This document shows positions 36,328 through 47,298 of a stretch of DNA of 64,000 nt, piece after piece. The notes beneath the pieces are model-generated. The model worked only from the letters and a program-made list of their open reading frames with translations, did not search any database and was not told the origin of the DNA. The translations under genes and the position numbers were made by a program. The stretch spans positions 124,001 through 188,000 of the forward strand of contig JALGAS010000010.1 in the NCBI GenBank assembly GCA_023078685.1, given 5' to 3'. The stretch is from Neopestalotiopsis rosae. Lineage: Eukaryota > Ascomycota > Sordariomycetes > Amphisphaeriales > Sporocadaceae. Every line of letters starts with the position of its first letter. Within the stretch, counting starts at the first letter, position 1.

Positions 36328-37938
36328 ATGGCTGACTCCAAAGAACAGAAGGCCTTGGAGAGCTCGGTCCTAGATCAAGACTCGAGCGCCCCAAGTATCC
36401 GCGAGGAAGGGGTCTCGTCTGAGGAAGCCGAGCGAGAGAAGCACGAAGTGTTCAAAAAGATAGAGGGAGCCGTCGATTTTCGTACCGTCACGTGGCAAAG
36501 GGCATGTTTGATTTTTCTCAAGATCCAGATCTCCACCGGAATCCTGGGTATTCCAGGAGCGCTGTATAGTCTTGGAGCTGTTGGCGGAGGACTTTCAATT
36601 GTCGGATGGCAGATTCTCAACACGTGTAAGTATTTATACATTTCCTGGCATGATTGCTGGAGCTATTTGACTTACTATTCGATATAGATACGGCCATTTT
36701 GATGGCAGAGTTCCGCAACAGACATCCAGAATGTCACAGTAAGTATCACCATTAAGTGAGCCACTACCTAGAAGAGCCAAAACCTAATGACTACATCAAG
36801 CACTCGTCGACATGTGCGGCAAACTGTGGGGGAAAATTGGCAAGGAGTTTGTCGGCATCATGTTCATCGTCGCATACGTCTTTTGCACAGGCTCGGGCAT
36901 CCTGGGCACCTCAATCGCCTTCAATGCGCTGTCCGAGCACGGCGCATGCTCGGTGGCCTTTAGCTTTGCCGCCACCGTCCTGGTCATCATTGTCTCCAGC
37001 ATCCGCACCTGGGGGAAGATGACGTGGCCGTTGACTTTCGGCTTCATCTCTGTCATGGCTGGTGTCATGACCGTGACTATCGGCGTCACCTTTCGTGACC
37101 GTCCTGCCGCTGCTCCTGCTACCGGCGACTATGAGCTTGGATGGTACGCCATCGCTTACCCGACTTTTGCTGCCGGCATGACTGCGACTGCCACCATTTT
37201 CATTTCGAGCAGCGGCGGTCCCGGTTACCTGCCTGTCATTGCCGAAATGAAGAAGCCCAAGGACTACAAGAGGGCTGTCATCCTCACCAACATCATTGTC
37301 GGCGCCGTCTATCTCTCCGTCTCCGAGGTCATTTACCGATGGTGCGGCGCATGGGTTGCCTCCCCTTCCCTTGGCAGCGCTGGACCGTTGCTGAAAAAGG
37401 TCGCATTTGGCCTGGCATTGCCCAGTTTGATCATTTCCGCAGCTCTGTTCAATCACACCGGAGCCAAGTATGTTTTTGTGCGAATCCTCCGCGACTCGCC
37501 TCACCTGCAAACCAACAGCTTTATTCACTGGGGCACTTGGCTCGGTGTGAACATTGTGCTCGGCATCCTGTCCTGGGTCTTAGCCGAAGCAATCCCCATC
37601 TTCAATTACCTGATCGCTCTCGCTGGGTCTATTTGTTTTGCGCCAATGAGCTTGATTTTCCCGGCATGTTTTTGGATCTATGATTATGGGTATTACAGGA
37701 CTTCTGGAAAGCCAAAACAAATGGTTTTCTTCTACTTTCATATTCTCATCATTCTGATTGGCACTCTTTTGCTCATCGGAGGGACGTAAGTGATGCACCT
37801 TGGTTCCGGCTCTAACTACATGAGATCACTAATGAATCCTTTAGATACGGTACTGCTTTGTCCATAAAAGAAGCCTATGAGACGGGGGCGATCGGGGGTG
37901 CATTCAGCTGTGCTGACAATTCTGGGACTGTAGCTTGA
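36328..37938 (+). CDS. Amino acid transporter, AAAP family (N. crassa MTR-like)
   Basis: Proton-coupled amino acid permease of the Aa_trans family, about 475 residues, probably in the plasma membrane. Exons 36328-36625, 36688-36738, 36801-37785 and 37845-37938 join in phase. The first 50 residues are polar. The conserved first span reads WQRACLIFLKIQISTGILGIPGALYSLGAVGG, here cut by no intron, and is followed by ILNTYTAILMAEFRNRHPECH. About ten to eleven hydrophobic spans can be counted. The short 51 nt second exon carries part of span two. I chose the ATG before ADSKEQ because an upstream in-frame ATG adds a hydrophobic stretch atypical of the family. Substrate preference cannot be read from the sequence. 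Confidence 0.9.
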
Positions 37939-38118
37939 AAATGCTGCATATTGGAGCTGATGTGCGGCATCGTAAATTGAACAGTTTTATATCGTCACAG
38001 TATCATCAGCTTTGCTGATCAGCTCGATTCTGAGGTGTAATGCCGAATAGCGCAATGATCATTGAATGCGGATTGCAGTCAAGCCGTCCCAGTACTTCTT
38101 TTCTGCCTGGTCTCATGG

Positions 38119-41100
38119 CTACCTCTCTCCGCGGTCGTTGGATAACTGGTCCGCAGTGAAGCCTTGGTTGAGGTCCTTGATATATTTCTGAAACTTGTTC
38201 GCCTCAACGATCACTGCATCAAGATGCTCAAATCTCATAGATTCCCGGCGAAACATTGCCAGCTGCCTTGCTGTAGAAATCGCATTTCGAATCTCTCTTC
38301 CGTTCAGCTCGTGTCGCGCCAGCTCATCAAGATGTTTGCGAATGCCTGCCGTGTCGATGCCAACGTCAATACTGCGTCGTACACCTGGTGCATTCTCAAA
38401 GACCTCGGGGTCTCGATTTGTCGAGCGTGAAAGAAGTTCCAATCGCTCGATGAAATTCTCCCAGATTTTCCGGCGTTGGATCATGCTCAAATTATTGTAC
38501 CGTAGGCTCAACTGTATGCGAGATTTGAAGGCTTCATCGAAAGTGCCAACTCGGTTACTTGTCAGGATCAAAATACCTGTCCAAAGGGGTTATTTTTGTA
38601 CTGATACAGACACTGCATCGAACATACCATCATAATATTCAAGGACACGAAGGAAAACTGTGACAGTCAGTCGGGACTTTTCAGCAATGCTCGGAAAGAT
38701 TAGCTATACCTGAGACTAAGGCGTTTCGCTCAAGTTGTTGGAGTTGTCGCTGTTCAAGAAAGACATCTGCCTCATCTAGAAGAACAACTGATCGACGTGA
38801 GTAAATGTTTCAAAGATCACTTTCTGATGGAACTTACCACACTCCCAGATCTTTCCCAGCATCAAAACACTTTCCAAATACTTGTCTGGTCAGTATTTCT
38901 TAGCTTCGTGTAGACAGCATTCTCTTTCACCTTCTCAACTTCCTCAGCCTTTGTGCCAATATCACCACAAGTCACTCTGTAGAGTGGCCGTTTTGCAACC
39001 TCTGCGACACTACCCTAGAGTTAGTGTCAAGGCCACACCAGTTGGTTTTGCGACGTCCTACCTTTCTGCCGTTAGTGTCTTGTCAGTTCCTGGGCCACTA
39101 TAGTTCAATCAGTAATTATAAGAAAATAAGAAACTAGGTGAAGACATGCCCATGTAGTAGCAAGAACAAACCGTTGCCTTTCCCCTGTATAACATCTGTC
39201 TGCTCCCCTGCTAGTATTCGATTTTTCACGACGGCTTCGACGAGATCTTTCGTTCCTTGCTCAAGGACAAGGAGTTCGAAAGCGTTCTCGTTCCAATCCA
39301 CATCTTGGATTCCGGCAACTTTAAGCTCAACTATACTCTCGTCAGCAGATCCAATGACATAATCCTTACTAGAATAAGATATCATACCCCATTCCTTTTT
39401 CTGCATGTTAAAGCCAACGATTTCAGTAGGTAGGCACATGAAGAAATCATCATGCAGATCAGGAACGTCTTCGGCCATCATCCCAGCCACCAGGTGATCA
39501 GCCTCCTTATCATATGGATGCTCAGGACTGTGCTCCCGTGGATGCATTTCATTGTATGTCTTTGTGTCCACCATGAAACGTGAATGCGTCTTGCCTCTGT
39601 TCGTCAGTCACATTGCAAAGTGCCTAGTAGGGATTCGCCCTCACCGTTTCCTGAAGGCTGTTATTAGATTGGGCGATGGCTTGGACATAATGACGTTCAC
39701 GACATCTCCAGAACATCTTTCCGCGTTTCCGCAGCGCTCGCACGATCTCCTGGCTGGCAAATCTTTGTGGAAATACCGTCAGGTCTGTGATGGCGAACTC
39801 TTCCGTCTCCGATGGAAATTTTTCTAAAGTCAGGCTTGTCTCGCGAGTTTCAAATTTTCCATCAAACCTCCAGTAGCTTGACGCAAGATCTACTCTGAGC
39901 GACTTCTTTCGATCGGTGGGATGCCTCACTTTCGCCCAATCATGAAGCCGGAAGCCCTCAAGACTTGCCTCATCTGAATTCATGGGCTTCGAAATGATCA
40001 CTTCATTCGGGATCTGACACATATTAGCGCCGAAGCATTACTGAACACTATGCACGTACAAACAAGTAGTGTATAAATTCGGCGGTGATCATCTGGCGGG
40101 ACAACAGCTGATGGACAACTTCCCATTCTTTGCCCAAAGACTCTTGGAGGTAGCGCGAAAACAGGGAAATGTGTTTTTGAGATTCTGGGAGCATTGTTGA
40201 GGCGACATTTTGTATCTGATTGATACGGTGAAACCACCAGACGTACGGGGAATGCACCACTGCTTCCTCGTCCGAAAGATCTGGGAATGGAATATCTTTC
40301 AGATTCTCACCTAGATCAGACATGGCTTTTCGAAGTTCGGGCGAGATGATATCAATGTACTCATGTCGTAATAAAGCTTTCAAATTTATATCATCGGTGT
40401 CGTTTTGAGATAGTCGCTTTCCATTTGGTGGGACTCTTCCACAGCATTCGTATTGGCGGTAGACTAGAAATGTTATTTCCTTGTTCCTTTCGAAAAACAG
40501 CTCCATGTTAGTTATCCTGCGACTTGATCTCGCATGTGCATCATGAGGCCCATAGTTGACCACAGTGGGCGGATCTAAGAAGATTCCTTGCTCGCTTCCA
40601 CTGTAATGACATATGATTTCGTGGACTATCTGGAATCTCGGAGGGCCTCTTTGGGCAGAGGCTTGTTTGCGCAGATGCTCGATCTCTCGCAGGGTATCTG
40701 AAGCTTTGTTTAAAGAGTCGAGCAGCTCTTCGTCAGATACTTCGTGTGATATGTTCAAGGAGACGCAAATCTCGTAGCGCCAGTCGACGGTTTTCTTTGG
40801 ACGTCGTCGTGGAGGCGCTTGGCGTCGGGGGCGTGGCTCTAGAAGGAACAGATCAGCTTTCATATAATAGGTAGTGATAGTAATCGAGACTACCATGGCC
40901 CTTATCGCTGTCTTCATCTTCACTGTCGTTATCGTCGTTTGATAGATTGCGCTGTTGGGACCCGGAAGATTCGCGAGCAGAGTTCAGTCGCCGTCGATGC
41001 GACTTGCTATTTTCACCAAAGTGGTCTGTTTGTCTTCGTCGTTTGCCAACTGTGGCGGGTAAAGGGTGCCCCTCATCGACTCTCGGTTCCATAATCTTGT

Positions 41101-41125
41101 TCAATGTACGCTGCGGACGAGACAT
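38119..41125 (-). CDS. AAA ATPase with N-terminal DUF7025-like region, damaged P-loop
   Basis: Fungal AAA protein of roughly 850 residues in ten exons: 40894-41125, 40060-40838, 39645-40013, 39150-39596, 39062-39097, 38931-39009, 38838-38880, 38710-38787, 38628-38657 and 38119-38576. The N-terminus is basic and disordered, then a DUF7025-like region, then the AAA core with VVLLDEADVF, LILTSNR and the arginine finger in FDEAFKSRIQL. The Walker A loop reads GGPGTDKT, so the glycine before the lysine is Asp, which should impair nucleotide binding. The intron before it would need a GC donor (GCATGT). Exon 3 and exon 4 do not join in frame by one base with the splice sites I can see, pointing to a frameshift or an unrecognised splice. 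It may be decaying. Confidence 0.7.
39062..39097 (-). other. 36 nt exon encoding the altered Walker A loop
   Basis: The exon reads GGC CCA GGA ACT GAC AAG ACA in frame, giving GPGTDKT where active family members have GPGTGKT or GPPGVGKT. A single G-to-A change at the second codon base would explain it. Confidence 0.7.
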
Positions 41126-41479
41126 CACGTCCTCATGATTGCGAGTATCCGCTATTTCTGGGTTGTCTTGGATCAAGGTCTGCGCACAAGGACACATGTG
41201 CACAGCCTCATTATGCTGATGACCACACTCCAGATTTTTGGAGGTGGGATCATGTGACACTTGCAGGACAGTAGCATGGGTATTGACCAATCCAGAAAAG
41301 TCGGACGGCAAGATGCATACACTGTAGATAGGTAAATCCAATTGCGGGTAAGCAATAAATGCATGCGACTGGAAATCTATGCATCCACGGCTCTAGATTG
41401 GGCTCCGACCGTGATTCTGGCCGTCCACCGCTCCCAAGGCTCCCCGCATAACGGCCGCCATACCTAAATCGTGCTGAGG

Positions 41480-42782
41480 CTATTCTGACCATTCTTCAAG
41501 CAATGCTTTGACACAAGACGCTGCTGTAGTGGCAGCGTATGTTTGCCAATCTTTGTTCTTATGACTGTCTGCATAGTCGCACACACCCTTGACAATTATT
41601 GTCGGCACTAGATAAACTATGGTCAGAGGTCGCGGCCTACTCATTGGATAAGCTCAGTCGTTGAGGTTTCCAGTTAGGACAACATGGATTGGGGTTGGGT
41701 CTGAGTGGAGAGATGGACCAGATGTTCGGCTGGAAAGTTTACTGACCATTGTCCCATATTCCGGCCCCTTCCATTTCAAATGCAATGACTTTTTCGCGAC
41801 GACCTATTTCATCTCGATCCTTAGCTGACTTCATGACTATATCGCCTGACGCGTAAGCTCCAAAATGAACGACCGGCTCGACGAGGCGATTTTCAATCGG
41901 ATGATGAAGAGTGACCTGATGGCGCTTGCGACTGATAGTCCTCTGTCCATCACATCCAAGAGATACGCAATGGGCATCTCGTGCGGTCGCGCAAGCAGAG
42001 CGCGCGGACGCACTGCACTCTTCGCACTCTCCATTTTGATGCTTGTGATGGTATGTCGCTTCAAAAGAAACATCTTTGGAAATGCCTGGGTAGGTAGCCC
42101 ATTGGCCATGATGAGATTCGGTGCGCAGCCAGTTCAAGTGGTTGGCCATTCTAGTAGAGAGCCTGTCGCTGCCAATTCGGGTCTTCAATTTCGATAATAA
42201 AGCAGCGATACCGGGCAATGGCTTTCTGGCGTCGTCGAAAACAGTGTCCTTTCTCGTAAATCCTTCTGGGAATCGTCGTCCAAAGTCGTATAGAACAAGT
42301 CTATCACTGACTATTACGTCGCCCAAAAGGATCTCGGCGTTAGTGTACGGAGAAGGGATACCACCACAAATACCCGTTAGAAGAGCAAGTCGAATGTTTG
42401 GGAAACTATGTAAACAATTCGTCGCCGAAGTTGCTGCGTTGCTTTTCCCCATTGCCGGCAAATACAAGATGACCACCTTGTGGCAGCCCATTTGGACCAC
42501 GTTGTAGATGTTTGCGTCACCAGGTGCCTTACCATAAGCGTGGATGTCATATATCTTGTCGCAAAGAACTTCCACAGCATCAGCCTCCAGTGATAGTGCA
42601 CATATGATGGCGACGCCAATTTCATGCCGCCGTCGATGCTCTGTGGAAGTTGTCTCAGAAGGATGATGTGACGCATAGTTAGTTTCCTCGATGTGCGGCT
42701 TGACTGAAGACGTCTGCATGTTTCCGGAATGCGATATTAGGCTCGGAGCAATAACATCACGAGACATAACGGAGGTATTCAT
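41480..42782 (-). CDS. Nucleoside-phosphorylase-like (PNP_UDP_1) domain protein
   Basis: Two exons, 41747-42782 and 41480-41607, give about 387 residues. After about 50 disordered residues the domain begins with HEIGVAIICALSLEADAV, the usual start of fungal PNP_UDP_1 domains. Then come LLTGICGGIPS, the LGDVIVSDRLVLYDFGRR stretch and FEMEGAGIWDN, with the core ending VPTIIVKGVCDYADSHKNKDWQTYAATTAASCVKALL across the splice. In fungi this domain is a frequent N-terminal effector module of NLR/STAND receptors, where it can cleave purine nucleosides or nucleotides. Here it stands alone, with no NACHT or repeat part behind it. The upstream neighbour ends only 69 bp away on the same strand. Catalytic activity is plausible but unproven. 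Confidence 0.82.
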
Positions 42783-42850
42783 TGTGTTAACCCCATAAGA
42801 TTGATGGCTCGAGTGCCTGTGGTAGTTTGTTAGCCCTTCTGGTTATAGCA

Positions 42851-44034
42851 TTACGCTGTGGTGACTAACACCTGTTGCTCTACTTCTTCGACGTCCATAC
42901 CACTGTCATCTTGAAGAGACAGTGATTGTTGAATGTCATTTCCATGATGAATCCGTGTTAATACTGGTATAAAAAATGGCAACGAGAAGTCCGTATATGT
43001 GCAGGCTCGAGTAAATCTTGAGCTATTTCCATGATGGGTTCTGTTGGCTCTTGCCCCAACATGCACTTGTAAGCAGTCTTTCGAGGTGATATCAATCTCT
43101 CTATTAGTCAATATCATGACCTTGGTGCAGGCAATACACGTGTCTGCCGCCCGGTTGAACATTTCGTCAAATTCTCTTATCCAAAGGCCCGCCTCCTTTG
43201 CGTGATCTTCCAGCACGGAAGCATCAATCACGACAATGAGAAAAGTCAACTTCTGCGACATGAGTTCCAACAGGCGAAACCAGTCTTTAGCTGTTGAAGC
43301 GTCGTGGAAATGTTGCAGGATCTCAACAAGGAGCGAGAGTGTCAAATTTGTAGTGATCGTTTTCAAAAGCTGACAGGCAATTTGTCGCAGGACCTCTTCA
43401 GCACCAAGATTCCTGAAGCGTACTCTGAGATCTGCATTGTTCAAAACACATGCCGTAGCATGTTTCTGAACATGGAGGTAATTGACAACCTGGCAGCTCA
43501 GATACCTTAGGGATTTGGTGGATTGCGAGGAACCACGAATCACAACAATGCTTGATCTCTGCTGGGCTGCCCAAGTTGAAAGGGTTGGCCAAATGATTGC
43601 CTCGGATGTCAACTCCAGTACGTCGTTGCCTCGGCGCCAGAGACCACATATGGCAATCTCCTGTTCTAACATAACCTCTGGCTGAATATATGACAGAGAT
43701 GGAGAACTGAAAGCTGGAATCTTCCAGAGATAGTCTAAGAGTTTTGCAGGAAATCCATATTTTTCAGGATCCACAAGTGCGTCTTCAATTGCTAAGAGGT
43801 CTGTCAGTGTTGGGTCGCGCAACGCTCAACGATGAACCGGTACAAACCCCTTGAATCGAAGACAATGTTTCGCAGTGCACTCAGAATCTTGAGATAGCCG
43901 TCGTCTTCCTCTGACAGAGTAAAGGTCAAGTTTTTGGGTAAAGTGGTATCCGTGACGTGCCCTCCCCCCAACAGTACTTGAAGCTGCCGGTCAATCTCAG
44001 TACTTAATCGGCCTCGATTGTAGTCAACCGTCAT
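42851..44034 (-). pseudogene. Frameshifted hypothetical gene with P-loop-like segment
   Basis: Two minus-strand frames overlap at 43804-43822. The first (from ATG 44034) reads to RFIVERC and a stop. The second continues in another frame as LRDPTLTDLLAIEDALVDPEKYGFP. No intron fits, and restoring one base near 43825 would join them, so a one-base deletion or assembly error is likely. Together they span about 390 residues. The second part has RSSIVVIRGSSQSTKSL, which resembles a degenerate P-loop, followed by helices of the kind seen in fungal STAND-like proteins. The stop lies 69 bp before the PNP-domain start, which is very close for separate fungal genes, so a former fusion is possible. No function can be assigned. 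Confidence 0.6.
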
Positions 44035-44777
44035 TGTTTTGTCTTGCAGGTTTTGGATGCTGAGGGTATCAAGACAGATGAAGCAGATCCTTAAACCATT
44101 GGAAACGTACGGGAATGGGGATGAGGGTCAACCCAATTGTGATGTGATGCCTGTGAAAACAGAACTGAGAGGAGATAGACGCGAACCATGGTACATGGAC
44201 ACTATCTTGAGTTGTAGTCCCGTCTCTATGAAGAAACGTGCTCGATGATCGGTGAGAGGTACTTTTCTATTGAAGAAGAGTGCAAGGAAAGCATTCGCCG
44301 GGGTGCAATGCATGTGTGGTGGCACAGTCACTAATTATTTACATAAGGCGGGTAAGCAGTGCACAGAGTATGTATGCATCTAACAGGTAGCTCCCAACAT
44401 TGAACCTGTCGCTGCGCAAATGATACAAAATAGGTACCGATTCCATATTTACACATGAAAATCAAACTCCAATGGCTGATTCCACGTTGAGGTTTCCAAG
44501 ACTGGCATCCGTTCCTCCAAGACTACCACTACGAAATGACGAGCGACTGCTAAACAATCTGGTTGCACTCCCTTTTGCCACGATCAGTGTATAATAATAA
44601 TCACTGTCGCAAGACCCGAAGGTGTCGTTCAATCGTCTTGATACCTCCTAGCGTCTTCGTCAAACTTGCCAACCTGAATAAATGGCAAGACAGCGTCGGC
44701 AAGTACGATTGCAGAATTTCGCTCACAGACCGAGCTACCAGCAGTGGGCGGATCTCCATCTCTAATCTATCCTTATA
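44035..44777. other. Intergenic region, divergent promoters
   Basis: About 740 bp between the broken minus-strand gene and the first plus-strand motif-family gene. No coding frame or RNA gene was recognised. Confidence 0.5.
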
Positions 44778-45881
44778 ATGGCGATGACTCCCGTCTTCGA
44801 CGAGCAGATCACTTCGAGGAGGAAGCTACGGGTTACTCTCGAGCCACGTGGGCCAATGTCACTGCCTACCAAAAGGTTAGGCGAGGGTCCTGCCGTCCCA
44901 GTACGAAGCGCGTTGGCCTCAGGCTTGGGCTCCCATGAGCATACTGATCTAAATCGCGTGTCACCTCATCGGCTAAGAGGCACCTTTACCGGGTCCATAA
45001 GAGACGATGCCACTATTTCTATTCAGGGCACTTCTCCCAATGACGCCAGAATCCCTTCGCAGGAAGCAAGCATATCTATATCACAAACGGATTATTATAC
45101 CACTGGGCAAAAGCGACGGGCATCTTCACCGTTAGACGAAGGATACAGTTTTCAAGGGCAGCCTGGCGCCGGTGAATTGCTCCGACGTCGAGAAGGTGCT
45201 TCGAGGGTTCCGCCAACGCCTAGACTTACAATTCCTCGAAACCTGCCACTTAGCCTAAGCACCAACTCACATATACCGTCGCTTCCCCTTACTCCCACGA
45301 GCACCACGAGCATAACGGGAGAATTTGGTCGAGGGTCTCCACGAGGACTATCGCCTGGAGCAATGTCCCCAGTCGATGGCATCTGCAACTCACCTTTCTG
45401 TACCCCCCCAGGAGCAATGTCCCCAGTCGATGACATCTACAACTCACCTCACCACACCCAAGAGATTTCGCTAGAAAATATCAACAATATGTGTTCTGTG
45501 CCTTTCTCAAGAACTATCTCCAGGGATAGTACCTCTGGAATTGACCACAAGAGGTCCGCATGCATGGAAATACTTGGATCCAAACATCGGAGAGCCCGCG
45601 GACCACGTCAAGGCTCGATTCGCACAAGCTACGAGAAACCAAAGCGAAATGTTGAAAGTGTCTTAGGTGAAGATTTATATAGGCCGCCGATCATAGCAAG
45701 GATGGTAAGAAGAGGACAGGATGCAGCTCGAGATGACGGACGCGCGCCCCCGCCTCTCCCACCACCCCGATATCCGATGATTGACATCTCAGATTCGTCG
45801 CCACAACGCCACAGACACCGATATCAAATACGTCCTCGCTATATCTTAGGCCAAAGAGATCCCGTACGCCGATTCTATTAA
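44778..45881 (+). CDS. Motif-family protein 1 (ISRD/KRS/LGSK), disordered
   Basis: Single-exon frame of 367 residues, mostly disordered and rich in Ser, Pro, Arg and Thr. Its most structured-looking part is residues about 245-275, which read ISRD, a Gly-Ile-Asp-His link, KRS, then EILGSKHRR. The same pattern occurs in the next two genes on this strand. After it come RTSY and DLY, shared with gene 2. Residues about 193-228 contain a tandem duplication of PGAMSPVD.ICNSP. The C-terminus is Pro- and Arg-rich (PPLPPPRYP). No signal peptide, membrane span or known domain is visible. An upstream exon cannot be excluded. Function unknown; the basic, Ser-rich character would suit a kinase-regulated or nucleic-acid-binding protein, which is speculation. 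Confidence 0.6.
   Translation: MAMTPVFDEQITSRRKLRVTLEPRGPMSLPTKRLGEGPAVPVRSALASGLGSHEHTDLNRVSPHRLRGTFTGSIRDDATISIQGTSPNDARIPSQEASISISQTDYYTTGQKRRASSPLDEGYSFQGQPGAGELLRRREGASRVPPTPRLTIPRNLPLSLSTNSHIPSLPLTPTSTTSITGEFGRGSPRGLSPGAMSPVDGICNSPFCTPPGAMSPVDDIYNSPHHTQEISLENINNMCSVPFSRTISRDSTSGIDHKRSACMEILGSKHRRARGPRQGSIRTSYEKPKRNVESVLGEDLYRPPIIARMVRRGQDAARDDGRAPPPLPPPRYPMIDISDSSPQRHRHRYQIRPRYILGQRDPVRRFY
45354..45461 (+). repeat. 54 bp tandem duplication inside motif gene 1
   Basis: Two adjacent 54 bp copies, starting at 45354 and 45408, both encode an 18-residue unit with PGAMSPVD and NSP. They differ at a few positions, so the duplication is fairly recent and in frame. Confidence 0.8.
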
Positions 45882-46566
45882 CACAATCTTGAAGCCAGTT
45901 TTCTCGGAATCCAAGCAGAATCCAAGCGGAAAAACTCTTTGATATATCAGCCTCCGAATCAAAGATAAGGGAAGCGGTTGTTATTCAGAGGCTAAGCCGA
46001 CAGAGAATACTTGTCATCTGGAAAGAATCAATCAGTATCGCCGGAGGCTATTGTACTCCGCCCGACGGGAGTCGAGCACATCCGAGACAGCCCGGTTTCG
46101 ATCACGGCTATGCTGATCAAAATTGTACAGCACCTGTACGTACTGACAAGAAAGAGGCAACCTCGCCCAATTTATCTGGATGTTCACGATTGATACAGTA
46201 AGATTGGCCTGAATGCGCAATCTCAAAACCGAGCTTCACAACACGTGATGAAGGATGACTCTAGGCTGCATAAGAGGCCCTGCTGCTAGGACTCTGATCA
46301 CAGCCCCTTAAATGTTCAATATGGTACTGCAGGTTATCAACCAATCCGCGTTGTCCGACATTTCTTTTGAGCAGTGTCCCCAGCACGAGCCTTCCACATG
46401 AGTGCTGCTGGACCCAGAAACAGATTACACAATGAAACCACCGCCCCTAAACCCTAGGTATAGATTTGACGAGCCGCTTAGGCGAACAAATGAGCTGCAT
46501 TGCCATCTGGTAGACTGTTCTGGCAAATTTGCCGGCAGTGAGAAGAGAATGAAATAGCATCTCACA
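45882..46566. other. Intergenic region between motif genes 1 and 2
   Basis: About 690 bp with only short frames. No clear fragment of the shared motif was seen in it. Confidence 0.45.
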
Positions 46567-47298
46567 ATGGAACACCAAGACATCATCGTCCGCCATAAGA
46601 GCTTGGCGAAGCTTTTCGAGGACCGCTGCATATACAATGATGGGACAGAAGCAGAACACCTCAAGGCTTCTCAGACCTCTGATGATATTCATGTCACACG
46701 GCCATATCCGACCAACACTCGTCGTAGTATGTGGGACCCGAATGATCCTGACAAAGCGCAGGAAAAAATCTCACAACGGAACGACTCTTCTATGTTTGCT
46801 GGAAGAAGTCTCCGAGATGCGACTGGGGTCTATTATCGGAAGATTCCAGGCGTTAAGATCATGAATTCGTCGATTGCCACGCATACCATGGTTCGTTGCC
46901 GCGCCCATCGGATTATTTCGAGAGACAACATTTCTGGAGACGAGCGCAAGAGGTCCGGATTCATGGCACTGCTTGGCTCAATAAAAATCAGATTCCCTCG
47001 CTCACCCATAAGTCAAGAGACACTCAGAGCCAGTTACCATCCAGCCAACCAGGGACGGGCTTCTGCAGACTTATATGGCATCTATTCGGCACACCCCACC
47101 AGCTCTTCCATCTCCTCGGCCAGCAACTACGGTAGTGGCGGCTACTACAGAGGATGCATTGACTCATCCGTTAGCGATTACTCCCCAGAGGACTCCGATA
47201 TTAAATCGATCATCTGGAGGGACGCTTCCCCGGCCCACCAACCTGATAACTCAGCCGCCTTCAGCACCCCAGTGTATGATAGGCCAGTTCAGCTCTAA
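46567..47298 (+). CDS. Motif-family protein 2 (ISRD/KRS/LGS)
   Basis: Single-exon frame of 243 residues, polar and probably disordered. Residues about 115-145 carry the family motif as ISRDN, SGDERKRS and ALLGS, the most diverged of the three copies, with IKIRFP replacing the basic KHRR. About 15 residues later LRASY and then DLY match RTSY and DLY of gene 1, so these two share a longer region. The C-terminal third is Ser/Tyr/Gly-rich. No signal peptide, membrane span or known domain was recognised. It lies in the same orientation as its relatives, 690 bp after gene 1. Confidence 0.55.
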   Translation: MEHQDIIVRHKSLAKLFEDRCIYNDGTEAEHLKASQTSDDIHVTRPYPTNTRRSMWDPNDPDKAQEKISQRNDSSMFAGRSLRDATGVYYRKIPGVKIMNSSIATHTMVRCRAHRIISRDNISGDERKRSGFMALLGSIKIRFPRSPISQETLRASYHPANQGRASADLYGIYSAHPTSSSISSASNYGSGGYYRGCIDSSVSDYSPEDSDIKSIIWRDASPAHQPDNSAAFSTPVYDRPVQL

